Assembly (NCBI GenBank): GCA_004194705.1
Contig: SADC01001325.1
Location: forward strand, 62,001 to 126,000
Reading direction: 5' to 3'
From: Ditylenchus dipsaci
Lineage: Eukaryota > Nematoda > Chromadorea > Rhabditida > Anguinidae
DNA: 64,000 nucleotides
The notes below the pieces were generated by a model that was not told the origin of the DNA, made no database searches, and was given only the letters and a program-made list of their open reading frames with translations. The stretch's first letter is position 1; each line of letters starts with the position of its first letter. Positions 22,376-35,144 of the stretch are shown here, piece after piece. The translations under genes were made by a program, and so were the position numbers.

Positions 22376-23107
22376 TTGCAAGCGTGCGCAGTGGTTCTAA
22401 GTGAAGGCCATGCTGAGCCTTCGCTCTCCAAGTCTACGAAGATGAAGCCGAAGCTCAACTTCAAGAACCCTCCCGAATTTCCTACTGCTGCTTCTAAGAT
22501 GCCTTGCGAACGTCTTTTGAAACCTGCTGCCTTCGCTTCCGCTGCTATGATGTCGCCTGGACATACGCCGAATTCAGCTTCCTCTTCTACTGCTGCTGTG
22601 ACGTCAAATGGATGTCCGCTGAATTCTGCTGCTTCCGAGATGCCTCGCAAATATCTCGTGAAATCTACTACTGCTTCCGCTTCCGCTGCAAAGGTGTCTT
22701 CCAAACATCCTCCTAGGCCGCTGCTGCTGTGCTTCCGACCAAGCCTCTGCTCTCGAAGCCGTGTTGGAACTCGCACTACTCTCCTCGTCAGTCAAGTGAA
22801 CCGTCTTTGGTCAAACGTGAGGGGAGAAAATGGGGAATACTCGGAATGCGCTCTCTCCACGTGCTGCTTTGCTCTCGTTGTCTGCTACTCGTCAAACGCT
22901 GACTGTGTTATTGGATGCTTTCCAACTTCCGCCATGCTCCAGTCTGTTGCTGCTTTGCCTATCAATTCCTGTGCTGCTTTGGATGCTGGTGGTGGTGCTT
23001 CCTTGCTGAAATGGCCTCCAGAAGAATCCTCCAAGAAGAAAGATAAAAAAAGATCTTCTTATTTGTCGAACCCAATTAAAGGGGGAGGTTTTGTGTCTTC
23101 GGTATAA
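22376..23107 (+). CDS. Unrecognised Ala/Ser/Pro-rich ORF, retroelement context
   Basis: A 243-codon frame from ATG 22376, more G+C-rich than its surroundings. I do not recognise a domain. It contains two diverged tandem blocks (one starting KMPCERLLKPAAFASAAMMS, the other EMPRKYLVKSTTASASAAKV), a Cys-containing middle and a Lys-rich end KKKDKKR. The complementary strand is also open for much of 22261-22776. The last codons overlap a polypurine tract and the TG of a putative 3' LTR, so it may be the 3' remnant of a retroelement gene. Confidence 0.3.
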   Translation: MQACAVVLSEGHAEPSLSKSTKMKPKLNFKNPPEFPTAASKMPCERLLKPAAFASAAMMSPGHTPNSASSSTAAVTSNGCPLNSAASEMPRKYLVKSTTASASAAKVSSKHPPRPLLLCFRPSLCSRSRVGTRTTLLVSQVNRLWSNVRGENGEYSECALSTCCFALVVCYSSNADCVIGCFPTSAMLQSVAALPINSCAALDAGGGASLLKWPPEESSKKKDKKRSSYLSNPIKGGGFVSSV

Positions 23108-23299
23108 ATAGTCTATTGTCTTACGACGATTTATACATATTGTTGTGTTGAACATTATATAAGGATCTGAACGTCTGTGTTCAGATCAGTCTTGTGTGGA
23201 ATAAAGCAATAAGCTAGTTGTGTCTCTCTCTCGCTCTTCTTCCTCTCTTGCTGTGTCCAACCTCGCTCTTTCCTGTCCGCTGTCCGCTAAGACTCAACA
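23092..23299 (+). mobile_element. Putative 3' LTR
   Basis: A polypurine tract (AAAGGGGGAGG, 23078-23089) is followed by TGTGTCTTCGG, a TATA box (GGTATAAATAG, 23100), AATAAA (23200) and an end at ...GACTCAACA (23299), i.e. a TG...CA block of 208 bp. A 5' LTR was not found in the window, and a target duplication cannot be confirmed. An alternative is an ordinary promoter. Confidence 0.45.
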
Positions 23300-24892
23300 G
23301 GAATGTTATATGTAGTTTAAAAGGAGACTCAAAATATATAAAAAAAATTAAACTTGCACGTCCAATTGAGTCCAATGTGCACCATTTGTCTTATGAAAAT
23401 TAAAAGTTAGTACTGTTCTGGATGTTGTAAAATAAGTAAACTATCTGAAGTAAAGTTACTTAATTATATTAGAAAAGTAAGAAAAAATAAAAAAAAACTT
23501 TAAACTCACAAATAAAGTCCTCACAATTGAGCTCCTTCCTACTGAATAATCGCGCTTTGCTCTTCTTCCTCCTGTTCCATGCCACCTGCATGCCTCGGTG
23601 CTCTGTGCCATGTCAGCCTGTGGAGTAAGCAAGCTAACATAAGCTTGCTCGAACTACTGAAAGAGTGGATCATTGTCCGGGGCCTGGTGCTAGGAGCTCA
23701 GCTTGTTGCTCCTGCCATCCTTGTGCTTGCTCTATATATGTGCTCTATCTTTGCTCTATCTATCTTGCTCTACCTATCTATCATTGTTCTATCTTGTGCT
23801 TGCACTATAGTACTATTAGGACATTTATCACTAGGGTCTGCAGGCGCCTATCGCCTATGCTGTGTGGGGACATCGGTGGTTCGGGCACTATTTTTGTTGT
23901 TCGGGAACATCAGTGGTTCATTTACATTAGTAGTTCAGGCAGATTAATCTTTCGAGTGCGTTAATGGTTAGGGCAGATCATCCACCCTGCTTGTTAACCC
24001 ACCTACTCTACCTCACCTATCCTCGCCTATATTCGCCTACCCTACTCCAGATTCTTTGAGAACGTGAGAGGTTGTCCAGGCCCCTTAACCTTCCACTTTT
24101 AAAAATCCACCGTTTGATAGCTCATTTTGTAGCTGAGGTTCTTTAGTGTTCACCATTATGAAACATCGACACCAAATTTCCTACGAAAATTGTTTCTAGA
24201 CGGGTTTAAAGTCAAAATTTTTTTCAAAAATCCACTGAAAATCCATCAACACCCACGTTCTCTATAAAAGTGGCTCAAAATTGAGTCGGAAGTTGAAAAA
24301 TAGGAAAAATTCCACCTAAAAAACCACTGAGTTGAGAGCTTGTCCGCGCCAGTTCGACCTCTTACACTTTTTTAACCTTACTGGTTAATAGCTTATTTTG
24401 TAGCTGAGATTCTCTTGTTTTCACCATTGTAAAACTCAAAATGATATTCAGTGTCGAAAAAAGTTGTTTTTGATCATTTTTAAAAGTGTGAACCAAACAC
24501 CCACCCACCCGACCCAAATACTATATAGAGATTTTTGGTGGGTTTTTAGTCATTAGTCATGTTCAGCGTAGTCGATTCGCTTCTAAAAACCACTATTTCA
24601 GTTAGAACTCACTGTGAATCTGAAATTCCACTCAAGACAAAAAAAAATTAAAATTTTCGATTTGTTTAAATTTGAAATTTGACAGTGTCTTTTGAATTTT
24701 AAGAGCAGTTTTTCAAGTAAATCGACCATGCTGACCAAGAATCCCTCAAGAAAAGCTGTCTTTTCTGGACGGTTTTCTTGACGACTTTTAGACAAAAATT
24801 CAAAACCAGAAAATTTCAGATCTAGAAGTCCACCTGACGATCCTGCATTTTTAGACAGCTTTTCATGACAGATTTGTGTTCAGTATGGTCGA
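23300..24892. other. Unassigned; TCTATC-rich and CTCGCCTA words
   Basis: Positions 23720-23830 are low-complexity CTATCTATC/TTGCTCTA sequence that opens hydrophobic frames without a recognisable protein. Positions 23940-24050 are the inverted partner-type words of the TAGGCGAGG family (3380-3700). I see no gene in 24060-24890. Confidence 0.4.
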
Positions 24893-24900
24893 TTGGGTGT

Positions 24901-27366
24901 GGTTATGGATAATAATTCCGCCGCGAAAATTCCGCCAACATAAATTCCGCCGCATAAATTCCGCCAACGTAAATTCCGCCACATACATTTCGCGAAAAAA
25001 TTTCAAACTCACTGTCGATTTGTCCTTATGTTCGGGTGAATTATATTACTGAATTTGTTAGCCCTCGACTTTTTTCTTTTGTTAGAAAGATTTTGTGTGT
25101 TCTGCTCTATTTTATTTTTTTCTGAATTCGCAATGGAAATCAAAACAAACAAAGGAAATTCTATGCCGCTTTGTGACGGGTTCCTGATGTGCAAGGACAA
25201 GGTCAGCAGAGATGGTCTTCGACAACTTTGACAATGTAAGGGCAAGGTCAGTGGATGCAAAGACGTGCCGTCTCCACGATTGGATCGCTGGTTCTGACGC
25301 AAACCCAAGCACACGACAGTCATGGGGCAGGCTGAAGTCAGGGTATGCCTTTTTCATCGTTTTCGAGAAATTTTGTTATCAGCCGGTTTTAGAAGAAACA
25401 ACGCTTGACGCTTGTGAAAAATCTAGCCGGACAAAGCGTTTCCATTTCATCGCAGGAAATTCTGACGGTGGCTAAGATGGGATTGAGCGAGCAAGAGATC
25501 GGTGCAATGCCAAGGACAACAACATCAAGAGACTGGTAACAAAAAAGGTTTATCCTTTTTATTTTATCAAAATGATTTTAGGTCGCGAATGTCCTCAAAC
25601 CGAAAGGAGCAGTTTATGTGGATAAGAATTTGGTGGACATGGTGCTGAGCAATGACTTCAAAACGACAACTCGAGGTGGCCGCAAATTTCATTTTCGACG
25701 CCAATTTGAAAATTTTTCGCCGAATTTAATTGTTTTGTTGATGTTATTTGTTCATTATCGTTTGCTTATGATATTTTGGCCGGTTGAATAAATGTTATGC
25801 TTGAGTGATAATCATTATTCATTATTAGGGTCAGCAGGGTCCGCGACATTTTGCCTCTAGACATTTGACCCCCGGCAATTTGACCTCAGGGCCGTTTGAC
25901 CCTCGGACGGTTCAACCCCTGAGGCCTTTTCTCTGCTGATCTTTAATTTGTTCATCTTCAAAGTTCGATTTGGATTACTGCTCATTTGGGCTTCCTTATT
26001 TGTGCCCCACTCATTCTGGTCCCGTATATCAATATAAGATTTTTACCTACACCGTTTTAGACATATAGTGTTTCTATATAGTGTTTCTTTTATAAGGAAA
26101 TAAAAATTTTCAGGGAGGAGGCTTTATGCCTTGGCTACAATGGAGGGCTTGTCCTTGCACATCAAGAACCCGTCACAAAGCGGCATAGAATTTCCGACGC
26201 TACTGTCATATACCCCCCCCCCCAAATCGGACCTACTGTCATATACCCCCCCCCCCAAAAAAACCGACTTTTTGGGAGTGTCTAAAAACCATTTTTATGC
26301 AATAATTTTGCCATAAAGGGACCAGAAAAGCAGTTTAAAAAGGATTATGGGCTGTATTGGGAGGGGAAGGGAATAATACAGGGCCACTTTTTTTTAGCTG
26401 CTTTACCATGTTTTTCAACTCGGGCCGTGGCAAAAAAGACTCTATATGCATTTTATGATCAAGTGTACTTCTCGGAATCATGTCTGAGGTAAGTGCGTGC
26501 GCGCATCTCTAACTCTCAAGCCCCTACGCCCCTTCGGGGGCGCAGGGGCCTGGCGGCTTGGAGTTGAGATGCGCACACCCACATACCTTAGACACAAGTC
26601 ACTCGAAAGTGACTCTGGATGCATGAAAAAACATGCATACCAGAGTTATTTATGCGGTAGGCCCCAGTATTCAAAACTATGTTCAACATCTTTATTTTTT
26701 CGCCGAAGAGCATTTCCTCTCGTAGTACAAGGCCGGGCCAGAAACCCAGCATCCAAAATTCAGCCTAGCACTCAAAAAGTGCTAGGCCTATGAGTGAACC
26801 GCGAGGTCCACCCCGCTGATGGGCTTGGTCCATGAAAAGTACTTATACTTATGCCTGCACCACAAGTTCCTGGGTTTGAAAATACCCTTAGACGCTTAGA
26901 GAATTAGTACTCTAAGGATCCTAACCATCTCGAGAAGTGGCCCCTGTATTATTCCCTCCCCTCCCAATACAGCCCGCAATCCCATTTAAATTGCTTTTCT
27001 GGTCCTTTTATAGCGAAATTATTGTGTAAAAATGGTTTTTGACCATCTCTAAAAAAGTCCGTTTGGGGGGGGGTATATTACAGTAGCGCCGAATTTCCTT
27101 TGTTTGTTTTGATTTCCATCGCAAATTCATCAAAAAATAAAATAGAGCAGAACACACAAAATCTTTCTAACAAAAGAAAAAAGTCGAGGGCTAACAAATT
27201 CAGTAATATAATTCACCCGAACATAAGGACAAATCGACAGTGAGTTTGAAATTTTTTCGCGAAATGTATGTGGCGGAATTTACGTTGGCGGAATTTATGC
27301 GGCGGAATTTATGTTGGCGGAATTTATGTTGGCGGAATTTTTGTGGCGGAATTTTTATCCATAACC
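24901..27366. mobile_element. TIR element, AATTCCGCCAAC-word ends, 8-bp TSD
   Basis: Ends GGTTATGGATAATAATTCCG and ...TTTTTATCCATAACC, with an exact 8-bp duplication TTGGGTGT (24893-24900, 27367-27374). Arms repeat AATTCCGCCAACATAA-type words and then share about 200 bp of unique sequence in inverted orientation (left 25010-25200; right 26140-26195 plus 27091-27240). The right arm is split by the fold-back element 26196-27090. The middle contains short open pieces (for example MGLSEQEIGAMPRT near 25479) that I cannot assign. Confidence 0.85.
26196..27090. mobile_element. Fold-back element, complete, 895 bp
   Basis: Ends GACGCTACTGTCATATACCC and GGGTATATTACAGTAGCGCC, with an exact 8-bp duplication GAATTTCC (26188-26195, 27091-27098). 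The left arm of the surrounding element (about 25150-25180) shows the unoccupied site with GAATTTCC once. Core landmarks: GGCTGTATTGGGAGGGGAAG, TCTGGATGCATGAAAAAACA. No transposase. Confidence 0.92.
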
Positions 27367-27698
27367 TTGGGTGTAGGTCATTTTTTCCGTCATTCATTTT
27401 TCCGTGATCATTCTTTCGTGGTCATTTTTCCGTCGGGTCATTTTTCCGTCGTTCATTTTTCCGTTGGTCGTTTTATCATAGGATATTGTAGGGTTTAATT
27501 TTAGTTTTTCTTTCGATGTGGTACACGCATTTTCTTGGTTTGTTTGGGTCTTCACAAACAAAATTTTTAACTGATCAAAGCTACCTAAATCTTAAATATG
27601 TTATATAACTCAAAGAGTTATTTAGGCTGCATTTAGGTTTCACACTTAAATTACTTGTCTGAAACCTGGGCTCCCCCACCTGGATACTCTCACTTGGG

Positions 27699-28701
27699 GG
27701 TGCACTACGTTTCACCGTCCCTATTTTCACCGTCACCTATTTTCACCGTCACTATTTTCACCGTCACCTATTTTCACCGTCACTATTTTCACCGTCACCT
27801 ATTTTCACCGTCACCTATTTTCACCGTCACTATTTTCACCGTCACCTATTTTCACCGTCACCTATTTTCACCGTTCACTATTTTCACCGTCGCCTATTTT
27901 CACCGTTCACTATTTTCACCGTCACCTATTTTCACCGTCGCCTATTTTCACCGTTCACTATTTTCACCGTCGCCTATTTTCACCGTTCACTATTTTCACC
28001 GTCACCTATTTTCACCGTCGCCTATTTTCACCGTTCACTATTTTCACCGTCGCCTATTTTCACCGTTCACTATTTTCACCGTCACCTATTTTCACCGTCG
28101 CCTATTTCACCGTTCACTATTTTCACCGTCGCCTATTTTCACGTCGCCTATTTTCACCGTTCACTATTTTCACCGTCACCTATTTTCACCGTCACTATTT
28201 TCACCGTTCACTAAATTCACCGTCAGCATTTTAGGACCGCTTTTTAGGTCTAAATTTTTCGAAATTTTTAAAAGTTTTGGCACCAAATTGTAGCCCTGAA
28301 TGTCAGCTACATTTGGTACTACAATTTCCAAAAAAAAGAAAAATTTCAGTTATAAACTATGAAAGACGCTCATCCTGAGTTCTACCGTGATGAAAAAGTG
28401 TGAGATTGAACTTCTTCTAAAGTTTAGTTCTAAATTTCTTTTATTTTTTCGGAATTTGTAGTACCAAACTGTAGCTGACATTCAGGGCTACAATTTGGTA
28501 CTAATACTGTTAAAATTTTAGAAAATTTAGATCTAAAAAGCGTTCTTAAAGTGCTGACGGTGAATTTAGTCAACGGTGAAAATAGTGACGGTGAAAATAG
28601 GTGACGGTGAAAATAGGTGACGGTGAAAATAGTGAACGGTGAAAATAGGGACGGTGAAAATAGTGAACGGTGAAAATAGGGACGGTGAAACGTAGCGCAC
28701 C
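27699..28701. mobile_element. Mutator-like palindromic element, TTTTCACCGTC words
   Basis: Ends GGTGCACTACGTTTCACCG and CGGTGAAACGTAGCGCACC, flanked by a 9-bp duplication with one mismatch (TCACTTGGG 27690-27698, CCACTTGGG 28702-28710). The left arm is 500 bp of TATTTTCACCGTCACC/GTTCAC words, the right arm is a shorter inverted array (28550-28690), and the inner arms carry GTAGCCCTGAAT. The long frame at 27655-28293 is array translation, not a gene. Confidence 0.8.
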
Positions 28702-28710
28702 CCACTTGGG

Positions 28711-31100
28711 TACCTCTCTCCTGCGTTGCTCCCTCCTGTGTACTACCCACCTGGGTACCACTACGTGAGTACGCCCACTTAGCTACTTTCCTCCTGGGTA
28801 CTCCCCGTATAGCTACCCTCTACTGAGTATCACCACCTAGGTTCAACTAATTGGGTACCTTCATTTGGTCTACCAACTGCTCAACCACCAGGATTGAGCC
28901 ACCTGAGTGATGATGGTGAATCGCGACAACTGAGTAGTGTAACTACTGAGGGCGAAGCCTTTACGAATATACCATCGAAGTGAAATTTTATAAGAAGTAT
29001 TATACAAAGTGGAATTCGAATTTTGACAGTAAGTTTCTAAGTCTAAAAATGGTTTTATATGCAAATCGACCATACTGATCGGTCGATCTGACTTTCACGC
29101 GTTGAACAATTTATTCGTTATTTGGCCATCCTTTTTGGAACGCGACATCTCGTGTATAATTTTGTCAGGGTGACATATCAGTAAAAAACAGGGAATAACT
29201 TTAGTATTTTTTGTGGTTCACAAAGTTCGCGTAACTTTACTTTTTGGTCACATTTAGGGTCACAAAACATTTAGCATAAGTTTTGTGAATCCTCGTATAT
29301 AGAGACAAAAAGAGGCCTTCAGGCGGGGTTCCAGGACCCGGTTTTCGGAGGGAAAAATATTCGGGACCGGGACTTTGGAAAAGAAATTTCAGGATCCCAT
29401 CGGGACTCGAACGAATTTTCGGGATTAATTAACCAAGACAAAAACCGAAAAAATTCACATTTTCGTGTCAAATTTACTAATTTTTGACGTTTTTAAACAC
29501 CAAGTAAGTCCGAAAAAAACCACTGTAACTGAATTGGCCTTTGAAAGTCTAAATTTTACCAGATAATTACTGAGTTCTAATAGTTGTAACTTTTTAATAT
29601 TTTGAATTCAATTTTCTGGATCCTACTTTTATAACAAGCAACCAAACTCAACTTTAAAAATTGAGGAATATATAGATTCGGAGGGTTAAAAAAATAAGCG
29701 TTTCTTCATTTACGCCCTAAATATCAACTTTTGCAATTTATTCAGTGTGGTCATATATAGTCAAACCTGGATACAACACCAGCTCGATATAACACCCCCC
29801 TCGACATATCACCATATGCCAAGCAGGCTTTTATCAAGAAACATCTTTGGTAAACAAAAAAAAACACTTTGATCAAAGCAACCAGCCATTTAAAGTTATG
29901 AGGTGGGTAACGACAATGGTTTCACACCAGCTCGCACCGGCAATTTACCATAGCGACTGCGTTATCCTTTGCCATCCTACTTTTCTTCATCGCCATCCTG
30001 CATTTTTTAACATATTCTTTTTTATATTAAATCGCTTTCTTTATTTACACTAGAGTTTGCCCGCATTACGGGCGGTTTTATTTTCCGCTAATTTTTCGAA
30101 TTATTTTTCGATTTATTTTTCGATTTATTTTCCGCTAATATGTTTTTTTATTTTTTTACATTGATGTTCCCGCAGTTTTTTTCGATCCATTAAGCGTCGA
30201 TATTTACGTAACATTTTTAAATTTATTTTTATTTCTTATTCAAAATTTCCCTTTTTATGCTTAAAAAGCATCAAGAGCTCAACATTTTTCTGTTTTATTT
30301 TTTGATTCGAATTTTTTTCTTCTCAGATTATTTACAAAAAATGTGAAACAATACATAGAACTTAATCATGAGAATTTTTTGAGCGAGCTAACTGCTCCAA
30401 AAAACTACGGCGAAGACATTCATGATATAAATTATATATAGATATATTACAAAAAATATATTTGAGAAAAAAATGGCACAGTAACATCAAAAAATTTTAT
30501 CGTGTGGCACAGAGGCTTGAATTTAGACCGTAGCCTAGCAGTTTACTGCCTGCTTTCAGCGTCTTTGACCATTCTTATCTAACTCGAATTTCACCTATGA
30601 AAGAATATATATATAGAAAATAAAGTTCAAAGCAATTACAAATTTTTGTTTGGGGTATTTTAATTTTCGGGTGGTTTTTTTTATATTTACCATCTTATGC
30701 CCAATTGTCGATTTTCTTGGGGCAAAACTCTAAGAAGTCCCGAAAGTCGACTTTTTTAAAAATTAATTCGACCACTTGAGTTTTGGGTCAAAAATTTCGG
30801 ACTTTTTTTTGAGTTTATCTTAACTTTTTGGACATGGTCAGAATTTTTAGTCCTGGAATCCGGTTTTGGATCTCAGCTTCAAAATGAGCCATAGATCGCT
30901 AATCCGAGTTATAGTCGGAATGGCTGCAGGTGTGGCTAAAGTTTCAAACTCAGGAAAAAAGTCCAGGTCAGATTTTCTGGACTTTTTAAATTCAAATTAA
31001 ATTTGGCGCCAAAACATTTGAATGTATTTTGCTTTTAAATCATTCTTTTTCATCGTTATTCGGCGCTGTGTGACTAAAATTAGGTGTGAATTCATTTTAG
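28711..31100. other. Unassigned; ACCTGGGTAC words, Tigger-like end
   Basis: Positions 28711-28935 continue the ACCTGGGTACCACC words. Positions 29756-29815 begin AGTCAAACCTGGATACAACACC, a Tigger/pogo-like terminus. The rest (about 29000-29750 and 30060-31100) is A+T-rich with no gene, array or paired terminus that I can support. Confidence 0.4.
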
Positions 31101-31219
31101 GTGTTTTTTGGTGTGGTATGTGTTCCAATTTTTTAAGTTTGCTCTGTATATAGGTAACCTACGTGGTCAGGTAGTCTTTCATGGCTATTTACCGTGTACT
31201 TTTCATCTTATGTGTTTCA

Positions 31220-32760
31220 GGCATCTCCAGGGGATAGCAGCGGCTACTCAAGCAAATTTCTACGGTTACTCAGATATACTTCCACGGCATTTCTGATGGA
31301 CGCGAGTGGACTTCTACGGCATCTCTGGTGGACTCAGGTGGACTTTTACGGCATCTCTCATTGACGCAAGTGGACTTCTACGGCATCTCTGGTGGACTCG
31401 GTGAACTTCTGCGACATCTCTGTTGGACTTCTACAGCATTTCAAGTGGAGTTTTATAGCGTCTCAGGTGGACTTATATGGCATCTCAGGTGGATTTTCAT
31501 GTTGCTTCAGGTGGACTGCTACGGCGTACTAGGTGGAATTTTTTACCGACTCAGGTGGACTTCTACGGCATCTCAAGTAGAATTCTTAAGCGGCTCAGAT
31601 AGATCTAAGTGGACTTCTGCGGTAACTGAAGTGGGCTTTCACGGCATTTCAGGTGGATTTCTTTTTCAACTCTGTTGGACTTCTAGACCAGTTCAGGTGG
31701 ACATCGACGGCATCATAGGTGGACTTACATGGCGTCTCTGGTGGACTTTCACGGCATCTGTCATATTCTTCTATGGCGATCCAGGTAGACTTTTATACCA
31801 ATTCAGGTGGACATCTACGGCATCATTGGAGGACTTCTACGGCATCTCAGGTGGACGTTTGCGGCATCTTAGGTGGTCTTCTTCAGCGACTCAAGTGGAC
31901 TTATATGGCATCTCAGGCAGACTCCTGTGGTATGTCAGGTGGACGTCTGCGACATCTCACGTGGGTTTATATGGCGACTCAGGTGGACGTCTATGGCATT
32001 TCTGGTGGACTCAGGTGAACTTCTACTTCATCTCTGGTGGCATTAGGTCGTCTGCTGTGATGACTCACGTAGGCTTTCACGGCATTCCAGGTGAACTTCT
32101 ATTTTAACTTTGGTTGACTTTCAGACCAATTCAGGTGGACATCGACTTGCATTGGTGGACTTCCACGTCATCTTTGGTGGGCGCATGTGTCCTTCTACGG
32201 CATGTCTGGTGGACTCAAGTAGACCTACGCGGCATCTCAAGTGGAGCTCCACGGCATCTGAGGTGGACTTATTGAGCGACTCAGGTGGACTTAGATGGAC
32301 TTCTTCTACTTCTAGGTGGACATCAACAGCATCACTGGTGGACTTCTACGGCTTTTTTGGTTGACTTCCACTGCATCTCTGATGGACTCAGGTGGACTTC
32401 TTGGTTACTCAGGTGAGCTTTGGCAGTATCTCTAATATCACGAAGTGGACTACTGTGGCATCTCAGGTGGAGTCTGCTGTATCTCAGGTGCACCTCTGCG
32501 GCATCTCAGGTAGTCTTTTTTAGCGATTGATGTGGACTTATATGGCATCTCAGACAGACTCCTATAGTATGGCAGGTGGCCTTCTATGGCATCTTGGGTC
32601 GACTTTTGTGGCATCTCAGGTGGTCTTCTTCAGCGACTCAGGTGGAAGTGGGCTTTTACGGCATTTCGAATGGACTTCTACTTCAACTCCGGGCATTTCA
32701 GTGGTCCTTTCTCGTAGTGAAAGAAGTCATTCACGGCATTTTGAGTAACTGTTTAACGTA
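31220..32760. repeat. 1.5-kb array, GGTGGACTTCTACGGCATC
   Basis: About 65-70 variant copies of a 21-24-bp unit (TCA + GGTGGACTTCTACGGCATC and close variants), all in one direction. Unit length and sequence vary, so it has aged. It is open for about 260 codons (31328-32107) because the unit lacks stops, with no recognisable protein. Degraded single units continue to about 33300. Confidence 0.85.
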
Positions 32761-34434
32761 GTTCAGGTGGCCAATTCGACATCTTTTACGGTTAGTGATG
32801 TCTGAAGATTGTTTGAATACGGCATCTGGCGATTCATCTTAGCTCATTCAGGCATCGCAGCAGTCATTCACGCACATTCAGTGGTTATTCAAGGCGCTTC
32901 AGGTGGTTATCTACGGCAATCCTAATAGTCATTTACGTCAGATTTCGGTACTTATCTGTAAAATCCTCAGTGTTTCCGGTGATAAACGGCATCTGAGCTG
33001 TCTATTACGAGATAACAAATACTTTTAACGGCATCATGGTTGTCGTCAAGACTATCACGGGTACATTGTTTGCTGCTTCGAAATCCCCGCTTATAGATAC
33101 TTTGTTTAGGTACCATCAAACGTATTTCAATTGGTCCCATATGGCATCATAAGTAGTCTTTAACAGCATCGCAGATAATTCCCAGCGACATCACGGGTAG
33201 CCTTTAACATGATCATTGTTTGGGTACATTGTGTGGTCTTTTATTTCACGATTATAGATACTGTCTTCAGGGAGCATTTAACGGCAGCCCAGATGCACTG
33301 CAGCAATACTTCTCATAATCCCTTCGCTCCTGAACTCTTTTAATTCGAGCAACTCAACCACTTGAAGAAAAAATCCCATTTAAGTAAACGCGCTTCTTAC
33401 TTAATGTTGAGAGGTTTTCTCATTCAAGGCATTTTAACAACCTCAAAAGCGTATTACATTCGAACCAAAGCGAGTCTAATCCCGTGGATGCAACTTCTTC
33501 ATCTCAAAGAGTATTAAGTTACTCAAAGCATCACTCTTTAGGCTAAGTAATTAGGCTCAGCCCTGAGGCTTGGGTTTTAGGTCTTGGCGCTTAGGCTAAG
33601 CCCTTAGGCTTCGGGTCTTAGGCATTAGGCTAAGCCCTTAGGCTTCGTGTCTTAGGCATTAGACTTAGCCCTTAGGCTTAGGCTTTTTGGGTCTTAGGCA
33701 TCAGGCTTAGGGACAACCTGTACTAATTTCAGCTATTTCAAAAAATTATGATTTTAGGGTTCCTGAAAAATTATAGAGGGGGGGGGGGGTGGCTGGATAT
33801 TTCCGAGTGGCCTTTTTGGGAGGGGAGGAGAAAGGGAGGGAGAGGCAGGAAGAAACAAGAAGCGTCGGATTTTATTTTTAATAAAATCGATAAAATCATG
33901 AATCAATTCAGGAGTCCTTATGGCCTCCTCTAGGCTCAGGTCTAAACGCGAAGCGTTTTCTTATCACTACAATGCCCGGGCCCCAGGTACCCTAGTTTCA
34001 AGATCTATGAAATCTTAGCAAAAACAATTACATGCTATCATTCTTGACACAGTCTTTTTCCTCGCTGCGAGATATACAAAAGTTCTTATTTATGAAATTA
34101 TTTTGCGAAATTCACAAAAGCGAAATTTTAATATTCCTGTAGCTTTTTGTATGAAGCTAAAATACGTCTTGAAACATAAGCTCTTGGACGAAGCATGAGC
34201 CGTGACTTCTTTTAAAGACTCATAAAGGTACTTCATTCGCTAACCTTTTTAGACGTTCGATTTTAGATTCATAAAGAAGTCTTTTTATGTGCAGGATGTA
34301 CAGAAACGTTTCTTTTTAACAGAGGTGATCTTCGTGCTATAATAATCTTTGCTTCCTTCTCACTGCGGGGCTCAAATAAGCGCCCATTTTAAAAAAGGTG
34401 ATCCAACCATTTAAGCAAGCTAAATGCTTATCAT
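32761..34434. other. Unassigned; TTAGGCTAAGCCC words
   Basis: Positions 33540-33710 repeat TTAGGCTAAGCCCTTAGGC. A poly-G tract at 33778-33790 resembles a fold-back cap but lacks the neighbouring modules. No gene found. Confidence 0.45.
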
Positions 34435-35144
34435 AAGTGTTGTGCACTCGTCCTCGTCTTTCGTCCTCGTCTTTCGTCCTCGTCTTCGTCCTCGTACTAC
34501 GAAGACGAGGACGAAGTACGAGCATCTCCAAAAACAAGGTACGAGGACGAAGTACGAGGCTTAAAAAATTACAAGTACGAAGACGTGGACGAAGGGGAAG
34601 GAGGAAGACGGAAGACGAAGAGTAAAAATGACTCGTAGCACCTAAAACTTCTTCATTTAAACTTTTTTTTACCAAAATTGTTCATTTTTACCAAAATTTC
34701 TATTATTTGAACAATTTTTAAGCAACAGTTTTGATTTCCTCATTCAAGCATTTGCTTGAGATTTTTTTGTCTCTAGTAGATCTTTAACTAGTTTTTGCAG
34801 TGATCATCAACAATACGCTAATTTTTTTATCGTAATCCTTGAAAAAAGCATTGTCTATTTGGTCAGTGGCAATAGAAATGCCAAGCAAAGTCAGAAATTT
34901 GATAGTCTCTTTAGAGATCTCACCTCACAATAGGCGAAAAAATGGCAATGTACCTATTTTTTAGTTTTTAAATGTAAAGTTAAATCTTGAAATTACTTTA
35001 AAAATTGGTTTCTGTTATAATTTAACAACAAAAATATATAAGCATTTAAGCAAAGGTGAAAATTTTTGAAAAAAAAATTGATTTTTGCTTTTCAGTATGA
35101 AGTACGAGCAAAGTACGAGTGAAAACACAAAGGACGAGAAAAAG

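Noticed and set aside
23579..23964. Hydrophobic frames suggesting a small membrane protein
   Set aside because: They arise from CTATCTATC/TTGCTCTA low-complexity DNA in overlapping frames, with no conserved motif or splice context.
27655..28293. 212-codon frame rich in FTVTYFHRH
   Set aside because: Translation of the TTTTCACCGTC word array in the arm of a Mutator-like element.
31328..32107. 259-codon frame
   Set aside because: Lies wholly in the GGTGGACTTCTACGGCATC array and has no recognisable protein features.
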